From Planctomycetota bacterium (GTDB lineage: Bacteria > Planctomycetota > Planctomycetia > Pirellulales > UBA1268), in contig JAPOIM010000006.1 of assembly GCA_029978905.1 (NCBI GenBank), positions 1 to 64,000 of the forward strand: 64,000 nucleotides of DNA, given 5' to 3'. The translations under genes were made by a program, and so were the position numbers. This document shows, in pieces, positions 9,246 to 18,599 of this stretch. Under the pieces are notes generated by a model. The model saw only the letters and a list, made by a program, of their open reading frames with translations. It was not told the origin of the DNA and did no database searches. How positions within the stretch are numbered: position 1 is the first letter of the stretch; each line of letters begins with the position of its first letter.

Positions 9246-12200
9246 AGACCTTACGGCTGCGGCAGTAGGGGCAGTGGATGAACTGGAGGAAAGCGCTGAA
9301 GAATGGAAGCCGGCTGTCATCGACGGGAAAGATCTCCCAGAAGCGAGGGTGCAAGCCGTGCACCACGGCTTCCTTGCTCTGTGCGTAGCTTTGCCCAGAG
9401 ACAAAACCGTCGAACTTCACCTCCGCGGCATCTCGGCCGTCGCGGAGTGCTGCTGCGGTCGTTGCGAAGAGTCCGTGGGGCTGCACGGCTGCTTGCTGAT
9501 ACAGCCTGCACAGGGAGCCCAGCACATCCTTGGCGACGGCTGCGTCGATGCCGTCGTCGAGGATCACCTTTCGGGTGGCGATGGGCGACTCCGGTTTGCC
9601 TCTACGGTCGAGTTTGCCTGGAAACCAGTTGTCCCGTTCACTGAAGATGATCGCGTGTTGCACGGCGTGGCCCGCCGCGCGCATCGCAAGGAGCTGCGTG
9701 ACGGCACGAAGTTTGGGACGGTGGAAAGCGTCGCTGCTCTTCGCATCAGGACGCACGAGCACGATCAACTCCGCGTCGGGGTGCCAGCGTTCGATCGTTC
9801 CCCCGAGGCTGACTCCAGCGAGATGGAAGTGCACTGACTCCGCGACGCTCTCCTCGAGCGGAGAGCCGGCGGCAGTCGCCTCGATCAGGAGCTGCTCGGC
9901 GAACTCCTGAATGCGGTCGATCACATCGCCACCGTAGCCAAGGACAGGCACATCGCCATTGGCGCGTACGGCAGCCGCCCACGCACGCGCGAGGCCTGGC
10001 CGATCCTCTGACGCGATGAGTCGATCGATGTAGTCGTTGCGAAGCCGGCGCGACTCAAAGGGCTCGAGCTCCAGCGGCAGGGTTGCCGGGATCTCCAGGT
10101 CGTCATCACGCCACACGTTGATGTCGAGGGATTTCGCCACGTAGGGCCAGAGGGGATCGTGGAGAAACTCCGCCAGCCAGTCGAGTTCGAGGATGCATGG
10201 CGGGTCGATCGTGGAAGCCGAGCGCGTGGGCGGAGGCGGTTCCTTTCGGAGCGCCTCGGCCGCAGCTTGGGCTGCCGTGTCGTGACTCCAGGCGGTGTCG
10301 CCAGGCACAACACCGCCGCGGAGAAAGTTGCGACGGCTGCAGGCGTGGCGAGGATGAAACACCTCGATGGCACTGTGCGACTCTCCCTGGCGATCAACCT
10401 GGGGCACGCCATGGCGACCCGCGAAGTCGACCAGTTCTGCCAGTGGGGTGACGAGTGGCAGGGTGGCGTTGTTTTTCACATCCATGCCGGTGCAGGCGAC
10501 GATCAATCGGTCCTTCGCCGCGAGGAGTCCGTCCAAGAGGCCGCGACGCAGTTCCAGGCGTGAGTCGAGGTCGCCAAGCAGTTCCTGTCGGGCGGAGAGG
10601 TCTTCTGCGTCATGTTCGCGCGTGTTCATCGCGGACTCATCGAAGCCGGCCACACACACCACGCGATATGGGATCCCGCGGAGGGGAATCATCGAGGTGG
10701 CCGTGATCGCTCCGGTGAGCAGAGGCTGCTGGCCGGTCGGGGCGGAGAGGCGCGCGGTCAGGAGCGTCTTCACGTCGTGATACGGAACCGCGATGTCGGG
10801 AGCAGCTCCACTCGAGAAGGCGGCCTTGCGCAGGGAGTCGATCTCGTGAAGCGGGATCTCGAGTTCGTCACTGACATCGCCCGCCAACGACGCGAGCGAC
10901 TCCTCCAGGAGGTCGCACCAGACGCCGACAGGCTGTGGTGTGGCCGTGGCCTGATCAAGGGTGTCGATGATGGTAAACACCGAGACCAGGGAGGCGAGGC
11001 TCGTGACCTCCGCCGCCTCCACATGCGCCAGCGGCACAACATCCCCAAGCAGCGGCTCGGGAACGCCGTCGGGAGTGACCGCCCCGAGCAGCATGCGCTC
11101 GAGTCCAAGCCGCCAGGAGTGCGCGGAGAGTTCTGGAATCTCGAGCCCTGCCCGCACGCGTCGTTCGGCATCGAGTCCCCAACGGATTCGGGTTTGTTCG
11201 ATGCACCTCCGCCAGGTTGCCACGGCGTCGTCATCAAGATGGAGATGGGTCCGCACCAACGGATGCGTGGCCACTGCGAGCATGCTGTCGACGGAGCAGC
11301 GTGAGCCAACCACGTGCAGAAGGGCCGCCAGCAGCTCCGCCCCCGGGCTGACGTCGCGGATTCCTCGATCCGCAACGACCAGTGGGAGGCTGATGTCTCC
11401 CTCGACGCTCCCGAAAAGATCCGGCTTGCCGGTGACCGCACGATGAAAGGTTGCCTCAAGATGGGGGGCAAGGGCCGCGATCTGCGGGCTGACAATCACC
11501 ACCTCGTGGGCTGCGAGGTCATCGAGGTCGTGAAAGGCATGCAAGATCGCGTCATGCAGGACCTCTGCTTGGCGGCTGAGGTCATGACAGCGGTGGATGA
11601 GCAACGACTGGTCGGTGCCACTCTTTGAGGAAGTCGGTGTTCCCGGATCGGAAACGTGGCCAGTTGCGATCGAATGCTGGAGCCTTGCGAGAAGCGGCGT
11701 CTTGGCGGTCGGGTGCTTGGCGGCTGGGTCGGGAGTGTGCTGCGGTGCGATCCCTTGTGAGGCGAGAAGCCACTGGGTTTCTCGCGTACCACGCAGCCAA
11801 GATGAGACGAAAGGATCGCTGTCCGGGGCTGCGATCTCGGGAGCTACTTCCCTACGGGTTGGAGCCACACCAAGGCTCACGGGGGGCGCGTCTGCAGCCC
11901 AGGCGCGACAAAGCAGGGGCGAGGGATGCACGAGCACCGCCTCGACGTCGCGGGGACTGCCGGATGCTGTTGGGAGCCCCACCAGTTTCGTGAGAAGTTC
12001 GATCTGCTGGAGTGAAAGTGACTGCAGTCCTGCCACCAACACCGCGTCACACGTGGCCGTGGTCGCGAGCCGGTCACGGGCTGGTGGGCTTGGCTGACCG
12101 ATCAACTCCCTGACGGATCGCCAGAGTTCAAACTGCCAGCGGTCGCGGGGAGAGAGCGGTGTGAGGGTGCTCCTGCCCTGGTCATCCGCGGCGGGGCTGA

Positions 12201-12666
12201 GTTCGGCCCGGCCTTCTTCCCAGGCGAGGATCATTCCGGGCCGGCGGAAGTGCGCATGATCAAAGCGATCGGCAATGTGTCTCGCCGCCAGCAAGGGCCC
12301 GCCTGCCTGGGCCACCCGTGATGCGTATCTTTTGTCGCGTGCGATCACCTCGAGAACACGAAACGCGAGGCGTTCGACTTCCCACGGGTCATCGGCTCGG
12401 GAGAGCGTGTCGACTTCGTCATGTGCAAGCAGTGAGGAGAGGGCACCAGGCGAGAGAAACTCAACGCCAGCGATGATGCCATCACCACCGGCTTTGGTCG
12501 CTCCGAGCCGCGTGGCGAGAGCTGCAGAGAGCCACGTCTTCACGCCGGCTGTGGGCACGACGATGCGCGGCTGCGAAAAAAAATCCCCCGGCTGCCGACG
12601 CAGAAACGCTTCGGCTGCAGCAACGACTTCCTCAAGACTGCGGACGTAGCGAATGGGGATCGGCAT
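9214..12666 (-). CDS. recC: exodeoxyribonuclease V gamma subunit RecC
   Basis: An 1,150-residue protein, close to the usual RecC length of about 1,120. The N-terminus has the inactive-helicase pattern of RecC, with IVVPTAGVKTWLSAALA in place of a true Walker A. Further on, LIHRCHDLSRQAEVLHD resembles the family's conserved HSCHS...EVEVLHD segment, and VCVAGFDESAMNTRE resembles its VCLLGMNDG segment. RecC holds RecB and RecD together and, in characterised bacteria, scans for Chi. It is the first gene of a tightly overlapping recC-recB-recD operon, and lies only 36 bases after the kdgK stop on the same strand, so read-through from the sugar cassette is possible. Confidence 0.9.
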   Translation of the reverse strand: MPIPIRYVRSLEEVVAAAEAFLRRQPGDFFSQPRIVVPTAGVKTWLSAALATRLGATKAGGDGIIAGVEFLSPGALSSLLAHDEVDTLSRADDPWEVERLAFRVLEVIARDKRYASRVAQAGGPLLAARHIADRFDHAHFRRPGMILAWEEGRAELSPAADDQGRSTLTPLSPRDRWQFELWRSVRELIGQPSPPARDRLATTATCDAVLVAGLQSLSLQQIELLTKLVGLPTASGSPRDVEAVLVHPSPLLCRAWAADAPPVSLGVAPTRREVAPEIAAPDSDPFVSSWLRGTRETQWLLASQGIAPQHTPDPAAKHPTAKTPLLARLQHSIATGHVSDPGTPTSSKSGTDQSLLIHRCHDLSRQAEVLHDAILHAFHDLDDLAAHEVVIVSPQIAALAPHLEATFHRAVTGKPDLFGSVEGDISLPLVVADRGIRDVSPGAELLAALLHVVGSRCSVDSMLAVATHPLVRTHLHLDDDAVATWRRCIEQTRIRWGLDAERRVRAGLEIPELSAHSWRLGLERMLLGAVTPDGVPEPLLGDVVPLAHVEAAEVTSLASLVSVFTIIDTLDQATATPQPVGVWCDLLEESLASLAGDVSDELEIPLHEIDSLRKAAFSSGAAPDIAVPYHDVKTLLTARLSAPTGQQPLLTGAITATSMIPLRGIPYRVVCVAGFDESAMNTREHDAEDLSARQELLGDLDSRLELRRGLLDGLLAAKDRLIVACTGMDVKNNATLPLVTPLAELVDFAGRHGVPQVDRQGESHSAIEVFHPRHACSRRNFLRGGVVPGDTAWSHDTAAQAAAEALRKEPPPPTRSASTIDPPCILELDWLAEFLHDPLWPYVAKSLDINVWRDDDLEIPATLPLELEPFESRRLRNDYIDRLIASEDRPGLARAWAAAVRANGDVPVLGYGGDVIDRIQEFAEQLLIEATAAGSPLEESVAESVHFHLAGVSLGGTIERWHPDAELIVLVRPDAKSSDAFHRPKLRAVTQLLAMRAAGHAVQHAIIFSERDNWFPGKLDRRGKPESPIATRKVILDDGIDAAVAKDVLGSLCRLYQQAAVQPHGLFATTAAALRDGRDAAEVKFDGFVSGQSYAQSKEAVVHGLHPRFWEIFPVDDSRLPFFSAFLQFIHCPYCRSRKVYVYSAPAHTA

Positions 12667-12702
12667 GGTCCCCGGATCGTACCACTTCCGGGTGGAGGAT
12701 CA

Positions 12703-13800
12703 TTACCGCACCACGCGGGCGCCGCCGCCGGCAATCTGCTTCTCGACTTCCTTGCGGGTGGCCATCGAGGTGTCGCCCGGCGTGGTCGAGGCGAGGGCGC
12801 CGTGAGCGGCACCATACTCGACCGCTTTCTGGGGATCGTTGAACTCCAGGAAGCCAAACGTGAGCCCGCTGGCGAAGCTGTCACCGCCGCCCACGCGGTC
12901 AAGGATCTCAAGCTCGGGATACTTGCGGCTGTCGTAGAAGGTGCCGTCGTGCCAGAGGACGGCACTCCAGTCATTCTTCGTGGCGGTGATCACACGGCGA
13001 AGCGTCGTGGCGGCCACTTTGAAGTTGGGAAAGTCGGCGACCGCGCGTTCGATCATCGCCTTAAAGGCCCCCGACTCGACCTGGCTGATCGACTCGTCGA
13101 CACCTTCAACCTCAAAACCCAAGCAGGCGGTAAAGTCTTCTTCGTTGCCGATCATCACGTCGACATGCTTCGCAATTTCGCGGTTGACTTCACGAGCCTT
13201 GTCTTGGCCACCAATGCTCTTCCAGAGGCTGGGGCGATAGTTCAAGTCGTAGGAGACGATCGTGCCGTGCTTCTTGGCAGCTTGCACCGCCTCGATCACC
13301 ACATCAGCGGTGGTGGCCGAGAGAGCTGCGTAGATGCCGCCGGTGTGGAACCAGCGGACGCCGAGCGTGCCGAAAAGGTGTTCCCAGTCGACGTCGCCTG
13401 GCTTCATCTGACTCGCAGCGGTGTTGCCACGATCGGGCACGCCGACCGCGCCGCGGATTCCAAACCCGCGCTCGGTGAAGTTCAGCCCGTTGCGGACGCT
13501 GCGGCCGATCCCGTCATCCTCTCGCCAGAGAAGAAAGTCGGTGTTCACGCCACCTTGGTGGATGAAGTCTTCAATCAGATGGCCGACCTCGTTGTCGACG
13601 AAGGCCGACACGAGCGCTGTTCGCATTCCAAAGGCCTTCTTCAGCCCACGGGCCACGTTGTATTCGCCCCCCCCTTCCCAGGCCTGGAAACTCCGCGTGG
13701 TGCGGATGCGACCCTCGCCCGGATCGAGGCGAAGCATCACTTCGCCAAGAGAGACTTCGTCGAACGTGCAGGCGTCAGCAGGCTTGATGGGAAGGGACAT
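12703..13800 (-). CDS. kdgK: PfkB-family carbohydrate kinase, probable 2-keto-3-deoxygluconate kinase
   Basis: A 365-residue ribokinase/PfkB sugar kinase. The N-terminal substrate region has LGEVMLRLDPGEGRI and EGGGEYNVARGL. The C-terminal catalytic and anion-hole motif is GGGDSFASG, with the predicted base at Asp307 (family consensus GAGD). The N-terminal pattern resembles KDG kinases, which convert 2-keto-3-deoxygluconate to KDPG in uronate or Entner-Doudoroff routes. It is the last gene of a five-gene minus-strand cassette of sugar-acid-type oxidoreductases. No aldolase is encoded nearby. Substrate is inferred; another deoxy-keto-sugar or fructose-like sugar is possible. Confidence 0.75.
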   Translation of the reverse strand: MSLPIKPADACTFDEVSLGEVMLRLDPGEGRIRTTRSFQAWEGGGEYNVARGLKKAFGMRTALVSAFVDNEVGHLIEDFIHQGGVNTDFLLWREDDGIGRSVRNGLNFTERGFGIRGAVGVPDRGNTAASQMKPGDVDWEHLFGTLGVRWFHTGGIYAALSATTADVVIEAVQAAKKHGTIVSYDLNYRPSLWKSIGGQDKAREVNREIAKHVDVMIGNEEDFTACLGFEVEGVDESISQVESGAFKAMIERAVADFPNFKVAATTLRRVITATKNDWSAVLWHDGTFYDSRKYPELEILDRVGGGDSFASGLTFGFLEFNDPQKAVEYGAAHGALASTTPGDTSMATRKEVEKQIAGGGARVVR

Positions 13801-13845
13801 GGGTGCTCAGGGGTGAGTCGGTTGTGGATCAAACAGGTGGGCCCG

Positions 13846-14934
13846 TTAGGCCGTGGCGAGGGATGCGGGGTCAAGTGCTTCGGTGCCGGCTTCGGCAGCG
13901 ATCTCGTTGAGGGCGGCGACCTCGGCCGTTGAGAACAGCAAACCACCGGCGGCGTCGGTTCGCTTGGCGGCGTCTGCCTCCAGCTGGCCGGGCAGCAGGC
14001 AACTCTCGTTGCCGTGACCGAGAATGTCGGCCAAGACCGCTTTGATGTTGTCGGCCTGGCTACGACCTGCCGCGAAGGCCCCACCGCTGATTGCATCAGG
14101 GTGCGTCACCTGGAAGTAGAAGCAGCAGCTCTGCTTCTCCCCGGCGACCGGAGCGCGGCTCCGGATCGTGGGCAGCGAGCCTCCGATGAGCGCGGCCACC
14201 ACCTCGTTGATCAACGACAAGCCGTAGCCTTTATGAGCACCGAAGGGCAGCAGGGCCTTGGCCTGGGCGGGGTCGGTGGTGGGCTGGCCGTTGGCATCGA
14301 CCGCGGCATTGGGCGGCAGCTGTTTGCCCTCGCGGAGGAACTGCTGCACGCGGCCCATCGCCACGGTCGAGGTGGCCCAGTCGATCACGATCGGGAACCC
14401 AACGGCGTCGGTGGTGGGAAAGCCCCAGGAGTGTGGGTTGGTGCCGAGGGTGGGATGCTTGCCACCAAAGGGTACGACTTCTGCAAGCGAAGCCGTGCAG
14501 TTGGTGTAGGCGATGTAGCCCCGCTTGGCTGCTTCCATCACGTAGCCACCACCCCAGAGGTAGTGAAACGCGTTGTCGACCGCGACCGTGCCGGTGCCGT
14601 ATTTGTCAGCAAGGGCGATGCAGCGATCGATCGCTTCCCAGGCCACTGCTTGGCCGAGTTTCTTGCCGGCGTCCCAGGTTTCGGTGGCTTCAAAACGGGA
14701 GGGCAATCGGCGGATCGCGGCCCCCGGCACGCAGCCGGCTGCCTTTGAGCCAAACAGGTCGTCGAGGTGCAAGGCCTTGATCGCGTTGTGCGTGCGGATG
14801 CCGTGACGGGTGGCCGCTGCCGCGAGCGAAACGGCATGACCGCTTTCCGCATCATCAAAGCCGCGCTGACGGTAGGCCTCGCGAACAATCCGCTCGTGGG
14901 CCTCGAACGGCACGACATGAAAGACTTCAGACAT
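13846..14934 (-). CDS. malate/L-lactate (Ldh_2) family dehydrogenase
   Basis: A 362-residue NAD(P)-dependent reductase of the Ldh_2 family, which includes malate, ureidoglycolate and 2,3-diketo-L-gulonate dehydrogenases. The family pattern is visible: RHGIRTHNAIKAL with the catalytic-region His, FGGKHPTLGTNPHSWGFP, IDWATSTVAMG, and LLPFGAHKGYGLSL near the C-terminus. The start ATGTCTGA overlaps the stop of the upstream 2-hydroxyacid dehydrogenase by eight bases. In this cassette it probably interconverts a 2-keto acid and a 2-hydroxy acid derived from a sugar. The exact substrate cannot be read from the sequence. Confidence 0.82.
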   Translation of the reverse strand: MSEVFHVVPFEAHERIVREAYRQRGFDDAESGHAVSLAAAATRHGIRTHNAIKALHLDDLFGSKAAGCVPGAAIRRLPSRFEATETWDAGKKLGQAVAWEAIDRCIALADKYGTGTVAVDNAFHYLWGGGYVMEAAKRGYIAYTNCTASLAEVVPFGGKHPTLGTNPHSWGFPTTDAVGFPIVIDWATSTVAMGRVQQFLREGKQLPPNAAVDANGQPTTDPAQAKALLPFGAHKGYGLSLINEVVAALIGGSLPTIRSRAPVAGEKQSCCFYFQVTHPDAISGGAFAAGRSQADNIKAVLADILGHGNESCLLPGQLEADAAKRTDAAGGLLFSTAEVAALNEIAAEAGTEALDPASLATA

Positions 14935-15928
14935 GCTTGGTGACTTGAACCTCAGGGTTGATTTGAGCCAGCGGTTTTTCTCCCCGCATGGCGTTGATCA
15001 GGTTGGTGACTGCAGCCACGGCCTGACGCTCGACGCTCTCACTTGTGCGGCTGCCCACGTGCGGCGTGACGACGCAGTTGGGGAGGGTGAGCAGCGGGTG
15101 ATCCGCTGGGGGCGGCTCGGCGTCGAGCACGTCGGTACCGTAGCCCCCCACCTGCCCACTTTGCAGCGCCGCGGCCATGTCCGCCGTGTTGACGATCTCG
15201 CCACGAGCGCAATTGAGGATGATCACCCCTGGCTTCATGGTGGCAATCGTTTCGGCTCGCACGAGGTCACGAGTCTCATCGGTGAGATTCGTGTGCAGCG
15301 AGAGAATGTCACTTGCTGCGAAAACCTCGTCGATCGAGGCGGCGCGATCGACCGCGTGCTCGGCAGCAAAGGCTTCGTCCCAGTAGAGGTCGTAACCGGT
15401 GACGTGCATGCCAAACGCACGGGCCCGGATGGCGACTTCCTTACCGATCCTACCCAGGCCAATGATGCCGATCCGCTTGCCGAGAATCTCGTGCCCCGTT
15501 TTCCGCTTCCAGCCGCCTGTGCGTGTGGAGTCGCAGTGGAAGAGGAGGTGCTTCTCCAATGCCAGCAGCAGCAGGAAGGTGTGTTCCGCGACGGTGGTGT
15601 GGTTGACGCCTGGCGTGAAGAGCAGCGGAAGGCGCTTCTCCGTGCACGCAGCGACGTCGATCTTGTCGACACCGATGCCGTATTTGCTCAGCACTTTCAG
15701 CCGTGGACAGGCCTTCTCGAGCACCGCCCGCGTGATCGCATCGTCACCGCAGATGTAGCCGTCGATGTCGCCGACCGCGGCGAGCGTGTCGGCTTCATTG
15801 AGCGGGCCACGAGCCGTGACGACTTCCCAGCCGGTTTGGGCAAGGAGGTCGTGGTGACGGCCCGGTGTGTCTTGGAACGACGTGGTTGTGAGCAGAATCC
15901 GAGGGGGATTGTTTGTCGCCACTATCAT
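14927..15928 (-). CDS. D-isomer-specific 2-hydroxyacid dehydrogenase
   Basis: A 333-residue enzyme of the SerA/GyaR/VanH family. The Rossmann NAD-binding motif is GIIGLGRIGKEVAIRARAFG. The catalytic Arg lies in LNCARGEIVN, the Glu in the VLDAEPPPADHP region, and the His in VVTPHVGS. It has no C-terminal ACT domain, so it is more like a glyoxylate or hydroxypyruvate reductase than full-length SerA. It lies six bases after the oxidoreductase gene upstream and overlaps the Ldh_2 gene by eight bases, so it is clearly in the operon. It probably acts on a sugar-derived 2-keto acid. Confidence 0.85.
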   Translation of the reverse strand: MIVATNNPPRILLTTTSFQDTPGRHHDLLAQTGWEVVTARGPLNEADTLAAVGDIDGYICGDDAITRAVLEKACPRLKVLSKYGIGVDKIDVAACTEKRLPLLFTPGVNHTTVAEHTFLLLLALEKHLLFHCDSTRTGGWKRKTGHEILGKRIGIIGLGRIGKEVAIRARAFGMHVTGYDLYWDEAFAAEHAVDRAASIDEVFAASDILSLHTNLTDETRDLVRAETIATMKPGVIILNCARGEIVNTADMAAALQSGQVGGYGTDVLDAEPPPADHPLLTLPNCVVTPHVGSRTSESVERQAVAAVTNLINAMRGEKPLAQINPEVQVTKHV

Positions 15929-15934
15929 TCCTTC

Positions 15935-17068
15935 TCAGACGTTGACCCACTGATGGCTCTTGGCACTTGCCAATACAGCATCGCACACTTTTTGCGTTTC
16001 GAGCGCATCACGGAAGGTGGGTGAACAGGGCTCGCCCTTGGCATACGCAGCGAGGAAGTCAGCGACCTGATGCACGAACGAGTGCTCGTAACCGATCGCC
16101 AGGCCAGGCACCCACCACTTGTCCATGTAGGGGTGGTCGCCGTCGGTCACATGGATGCTCTTCCAACCACGCTCGGGACCAGCGTCCTTGTAGTCAAAGA
16201 CTTCCAGCCGATGCAGGTCGTGGAGGTCCCACTTGAGGCTCATGTCGGCACCGTTAATCTCGAACGTGTAGAGCGCCTTGTGGCCACGGGCGTAGCGGGT
16301 GCTCTCAAACAGACCGAGTGAGCCATTTTGGAAGTGGCAGAGGAAGGAGCAGGCGTCGTCGATCTCGACCGGCTCGACCTTTCCAGTGAGGGTGTGCTGC
16401 CGTTCCTTCACAAACGTCTCGGTCATCGCCGTGACGTCCTTGACGTTGCCGTTGAGCCAGATGGCGGTGTCGATGCAGTGGGCGAGCAGGTCGCCGGTGA
16501 CGCCGCTCCCCGCTGCCTTGGCGTCGAGTCGCCAGAGCGCCGCGCCGCCCTGCGGGAGATCCGCGTTGATCGTCCAGTCTTGGAGGAAGTTGGCGCGGTA
16601 GTGGTAAATGTGGCCAAGTCGACCAGAGTCGATCAGGTGCTTGGCGAGTGTGACGGCAGGAATGCGGCGGTAGTTGTACCAGACCGTGTTGGGCACGCCG
16701 GCGGCCTCCACGGCCTTGCACATCTCTTCTCCTTCGGCCGTGTTCATCGACAGCGGCTTCTCGCAGAGGATCGCCTTGCCATGCTTGGCCGCTTCGATGG
16801 CGATCTCGGCGTGCAGGTTGTTGGGGGTGCAGATGTCGATCGCGTCGATGTCGTCTGCGGCGACCAGCTTCCGCCAATCCGTTTCGACACGCTCGTAGCC
16901 CCACCGGTCCGCGAAGGCTTGGGCCTTCTCGGCATCACGCGCGGCCACGGCCTGGAGCTTGGGCAGATACTCCAGGTCGAAGAAGTCCTTCACGCGGTTG
17001 TAGCCGTTGGTGTGCGCGCGGCCCATGAAGCCGTAACCGATCATGCCGATGCGGAGTGGTTTTGCCAT
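15935..17068 (-). CDS. Gfo/Idh/MocA family oxidoreductase
   Basis: A 377-residue cytoplasmic NAD(P)-dependent sugar oxidoreductase. The N-terminal Rossmann motif is [13 protein letters not shown]. The conserved EKP motif follows in the segment [11 protein letters not shown], and the family's catalytic-type segment includes [16 protein letters not shown]. No signal peptide is present, unlike the two Tat-exported relatives further along. It sits between the TIM-barrel isomerase gene (46-base gap) and the 2-hydroxyacid dehydrogenase gene (6-base gap). Family members oxidise inositols, glucose derivatives or other cyclic sugars; this substrate is not identifiable. Confidence 0.85.
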   Translation of the reverse strand: MAKPLRIGMIGYGFMGRAHTNGYNRVKDFFDLEYLPKLQAVAARDAEKAQAFADRWGYERVETDWRKLVAADDIDAIDICTPNNLHAEIAIEAAKHGKAILCEKPLSMNTAEGEEMCKAVEAAGVPNTVWYNYRRIPAVTLAKHLIDSGRLGHIYHYRANFLQDWTINADLPQGGAALWRLDAKAAGSGVTGDLLAHCIDTAIWLNGNVKDVTAMTETFVKERQHTLTGKVEPVEIDDACSFLCHFQNGSLGLFESTRYARGHKALYTFEINGADMSLKWDLHDLHRLEVFDYKDAGPERGWKSIHVTDGDHPYMDKWWVPGLAIGYEHSFVHQVADFLAAYAKGEPCSPTFRDALETQKVCDAVLASAKSHQWVNV

Positions 17069-17114
17069 TGCGAGTCCTTTGATGTGGGGGTGAGTTGGGG
17101 AAGGGTGCGTACGG

Positions 17115-18149
17115 CTAGCTCCAGCCGTGAGCGTTGCGGACGTCGATCATCGCCTTGAGGATCGTGTTCCAGGTTTCGGGCTTCTCAAGCGTGGCGTTGG
17201 GGAACATGCAGCCGTCCCAGCAGATGTGTTGCATGCCACGCTCAGCCGCACCCTCGAGCCAGTAGCCTGAGCACTTCACGATGTCGAGCTTGCCGTTGGG
17301 GTCGTCGGCTGGGCAGTGCTTGCCCGTCTTGTCGTGCGAGCCCGCACCGTGTACCTCGCCGTCGTTCTGGGCGACGTGGAAGTCGATCGTCCAAGGACGC
17401 AGCTTGTCGGTCATCTGCTTGTAGGCCGCGTAGAACTCCTCGTCGTTGTAGCCCGGCTGCACGAGGGCATGATCGGGAGCGTTGTAGCCCAAGAGGTAGA
17501 GGTAGGTGTGCGCGAGGTCGGCCTGGAAGCCGAGCGTTTCCGGCATGCCAACGGCCTCGAGCAGGTCGAGCATGTCCTTCCACGAGTGCATGCCCGCCCA
17601 GCAGATCTCGCCTTCCGCGGCCAGCCGCTGCCCGTTGTCTTTGGCGATCTTGGCCGCCTCGCGAAACGTTTCGGCAATCCGGGTGGTGTTCGCCTGGGGG
17701 CTCTCACGCCACTTGGCCACACCAAACTCCGCAGAGTCGATGCGGATCACGCCATACTTCCGCACGCCATGATTTTCAAAGACCTTGGCGATCCGGCAGG
17801 CCATCTTTACCGCCGAGAGAAACTTTTCGCGGGCCGCGTCGTCGCCCATGGCAGAGTCGCCAACCGTGCCAGGCCACACTGGGGCTACGAGCGATCCCAC
17901 GGAGAAACCGTGGCTCGCGATCAGGTCAGCGATCTGCTTGAGTTCGTCGTCGCTCGCTTCGGGGTTGGTGTGCGGCAGAAACAGGAAGTAGTCGATGCCG
18001 TCAAACTTCTGGCCGTCGACCTCAGCAGCGGCCGTGAGCTCGAGCATCCGCTCCAACGAGATCGGCGGCTCCTGCCCCTCGTCGGTGCCTTTCCCCACAA
18101 GACCAGGCCACATCGCGTTGTGAAGCTTCGGAAGAGCGTGTGTCGACAT
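17115..18149 (-). CDS. sugar phosphate isomerase/epimerase (xylose isomerase-like TIM barrel)
   Basis: A 344-residue AP-endonuclease-2/xylose-isomerase-like TIM-barrel protein. Barrel strands ending in acidic or His residues are visible: [57 protein letters not shown] and HICWDGCMF. These carry the Glu, Asp and His residues that bind the divalent metal in this superfamily. It is the first gene of the sugar cassette ending in kdgK and has no export signal. It may epimerise or isomerise a keto sugar before oxidation. Many such proteins are annotated only by fold, so the reaction is uncertain. Confidence 0.75.
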   Translation of the reverse strand: MSTHALPKLHNAMWPGLVGKGTDEGQEPPISLERMLELTAAAEVDGQKFDGIDYFLFLPHTNPEASDDELKQIADLIASHGFSVGSLVAPVWPGTVGDSAMGDDAAREKFLSAVKMACRIAKVFENHGVRKYGVIRIDSAEFGVAKWRESPQANTTRIAETFREAAKIAKDNGQRLAAEGEICWAGMHSWKDMLDLLEAVGMPETLGFQADLAHTYLYLLGYNAPDHALVQPGYNDEEFYAAYKQMTDKLRPWTIDFHVAQNDGEVHGAGSHDKTGKHCPADDPNGKLDIVKCSGYWLEGAAERGMQHICWDGCMFPNATLEKPETWNTILKAMIDVRNAHGWS

Positions 18150-18307
18150 CAGTCAGCCTTTCATGTGGCAGCGAGAAGAACGCAAAGGGACGGGGTGCAC
18201 CCCGAAAAGATGCGATTGAATGGTGTGTTCCCTGACGAGACCGACGAGTTTGAACGATCCCCTCAGTCGCCGCAACTGCCGGCCGGATGACGCGATCGGG
18301 GCCGCTC

Positions 18308-18445
18308 GGGGTGAGCCCAGTGCTGCCCCACCGGACGTTCGCTGCGGGCCCTCCAGGCCCTCGCTCTCTCGAAGATCCGCGTCGCTTACGCCCTCCAGGC
18401 TTCGCTCGCGTCTCTACGCCGGTGGTTCAGCACCGGGCTCACCCC
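18308..18445. repeat. 138-bp palindromic element, copy A
   Basis: One of three 138-bp copies in the window, aligned without gaps. The 27-base ends (18308-18334 and 18419-18445) are inverted repeats matching at 24 of 27 positions. The outermost bases are GGGGTGAG and CTCACCCC, different from copies B and C but still complementary. Inside are the hairpins GGGCC-CTCCA-GGCCC (18346-18360) and GCGT-CTCT-ACGC. The second internal hairpin is imperfect here (CGAAG-ATCCG-CGTCG). Weak similarity to copies B and C continues about 30 bases past the right arm. It lies between a DUF72 gene and the sugar cassette. Confidence 0.85.
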
Positions 18446-18471
18446 TCGCTACGAGATTAGGGAGGGCCTGT

Positions 18472-18564
18472 TCGCCGCAGGATGCGGCGACCTGCGGCCG
18501 CTTAGAAACCTTGGCTTTCTGAGTGGCCGCCAAGTCAGCAGGGGCCATGGAAGGGCCTGCTGAC
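18472..18564. repeat. cluster of three consecutive hairpins
   Basis: Three separate stem-loops follow one another. The first is 18472-18490, with arms TCGCCGCA and TGCGGCGA and a three-base loop. The second is 18494-18530, a 15-bp stem with two G-T wobbles and a seven-base loop. The third is 18534-18564, with arms GTCAGCAGG and CCTGCTGAC. No T-tract follows any of them on either strand. They fill the space between element copy A and its orphan right arm at 18574-18599. This could be a structured RNA, or more palindromic repeats. Confidence 0.6.
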
Positions 18565-18573
18565 GTGAAGTGA

Positions 18574-18599
18574 GTTCAGCACCGGGCTCACCCCTCGCT
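18574..18599. repeat. orphan right arm of the palindromic element
   Basis: This 26-base stretch is identical to 18425-18450, the right end of copy A, and is in the same orientation 149 bases further on. It contains GCACCGGGCTCACCCCTCGC. It runs into the 3' end of the DUF72 gene and supplies its last codons and stop. A tandem duplication of the element end, or an insertion between two ends, would explain it. Confidence 0.75.
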
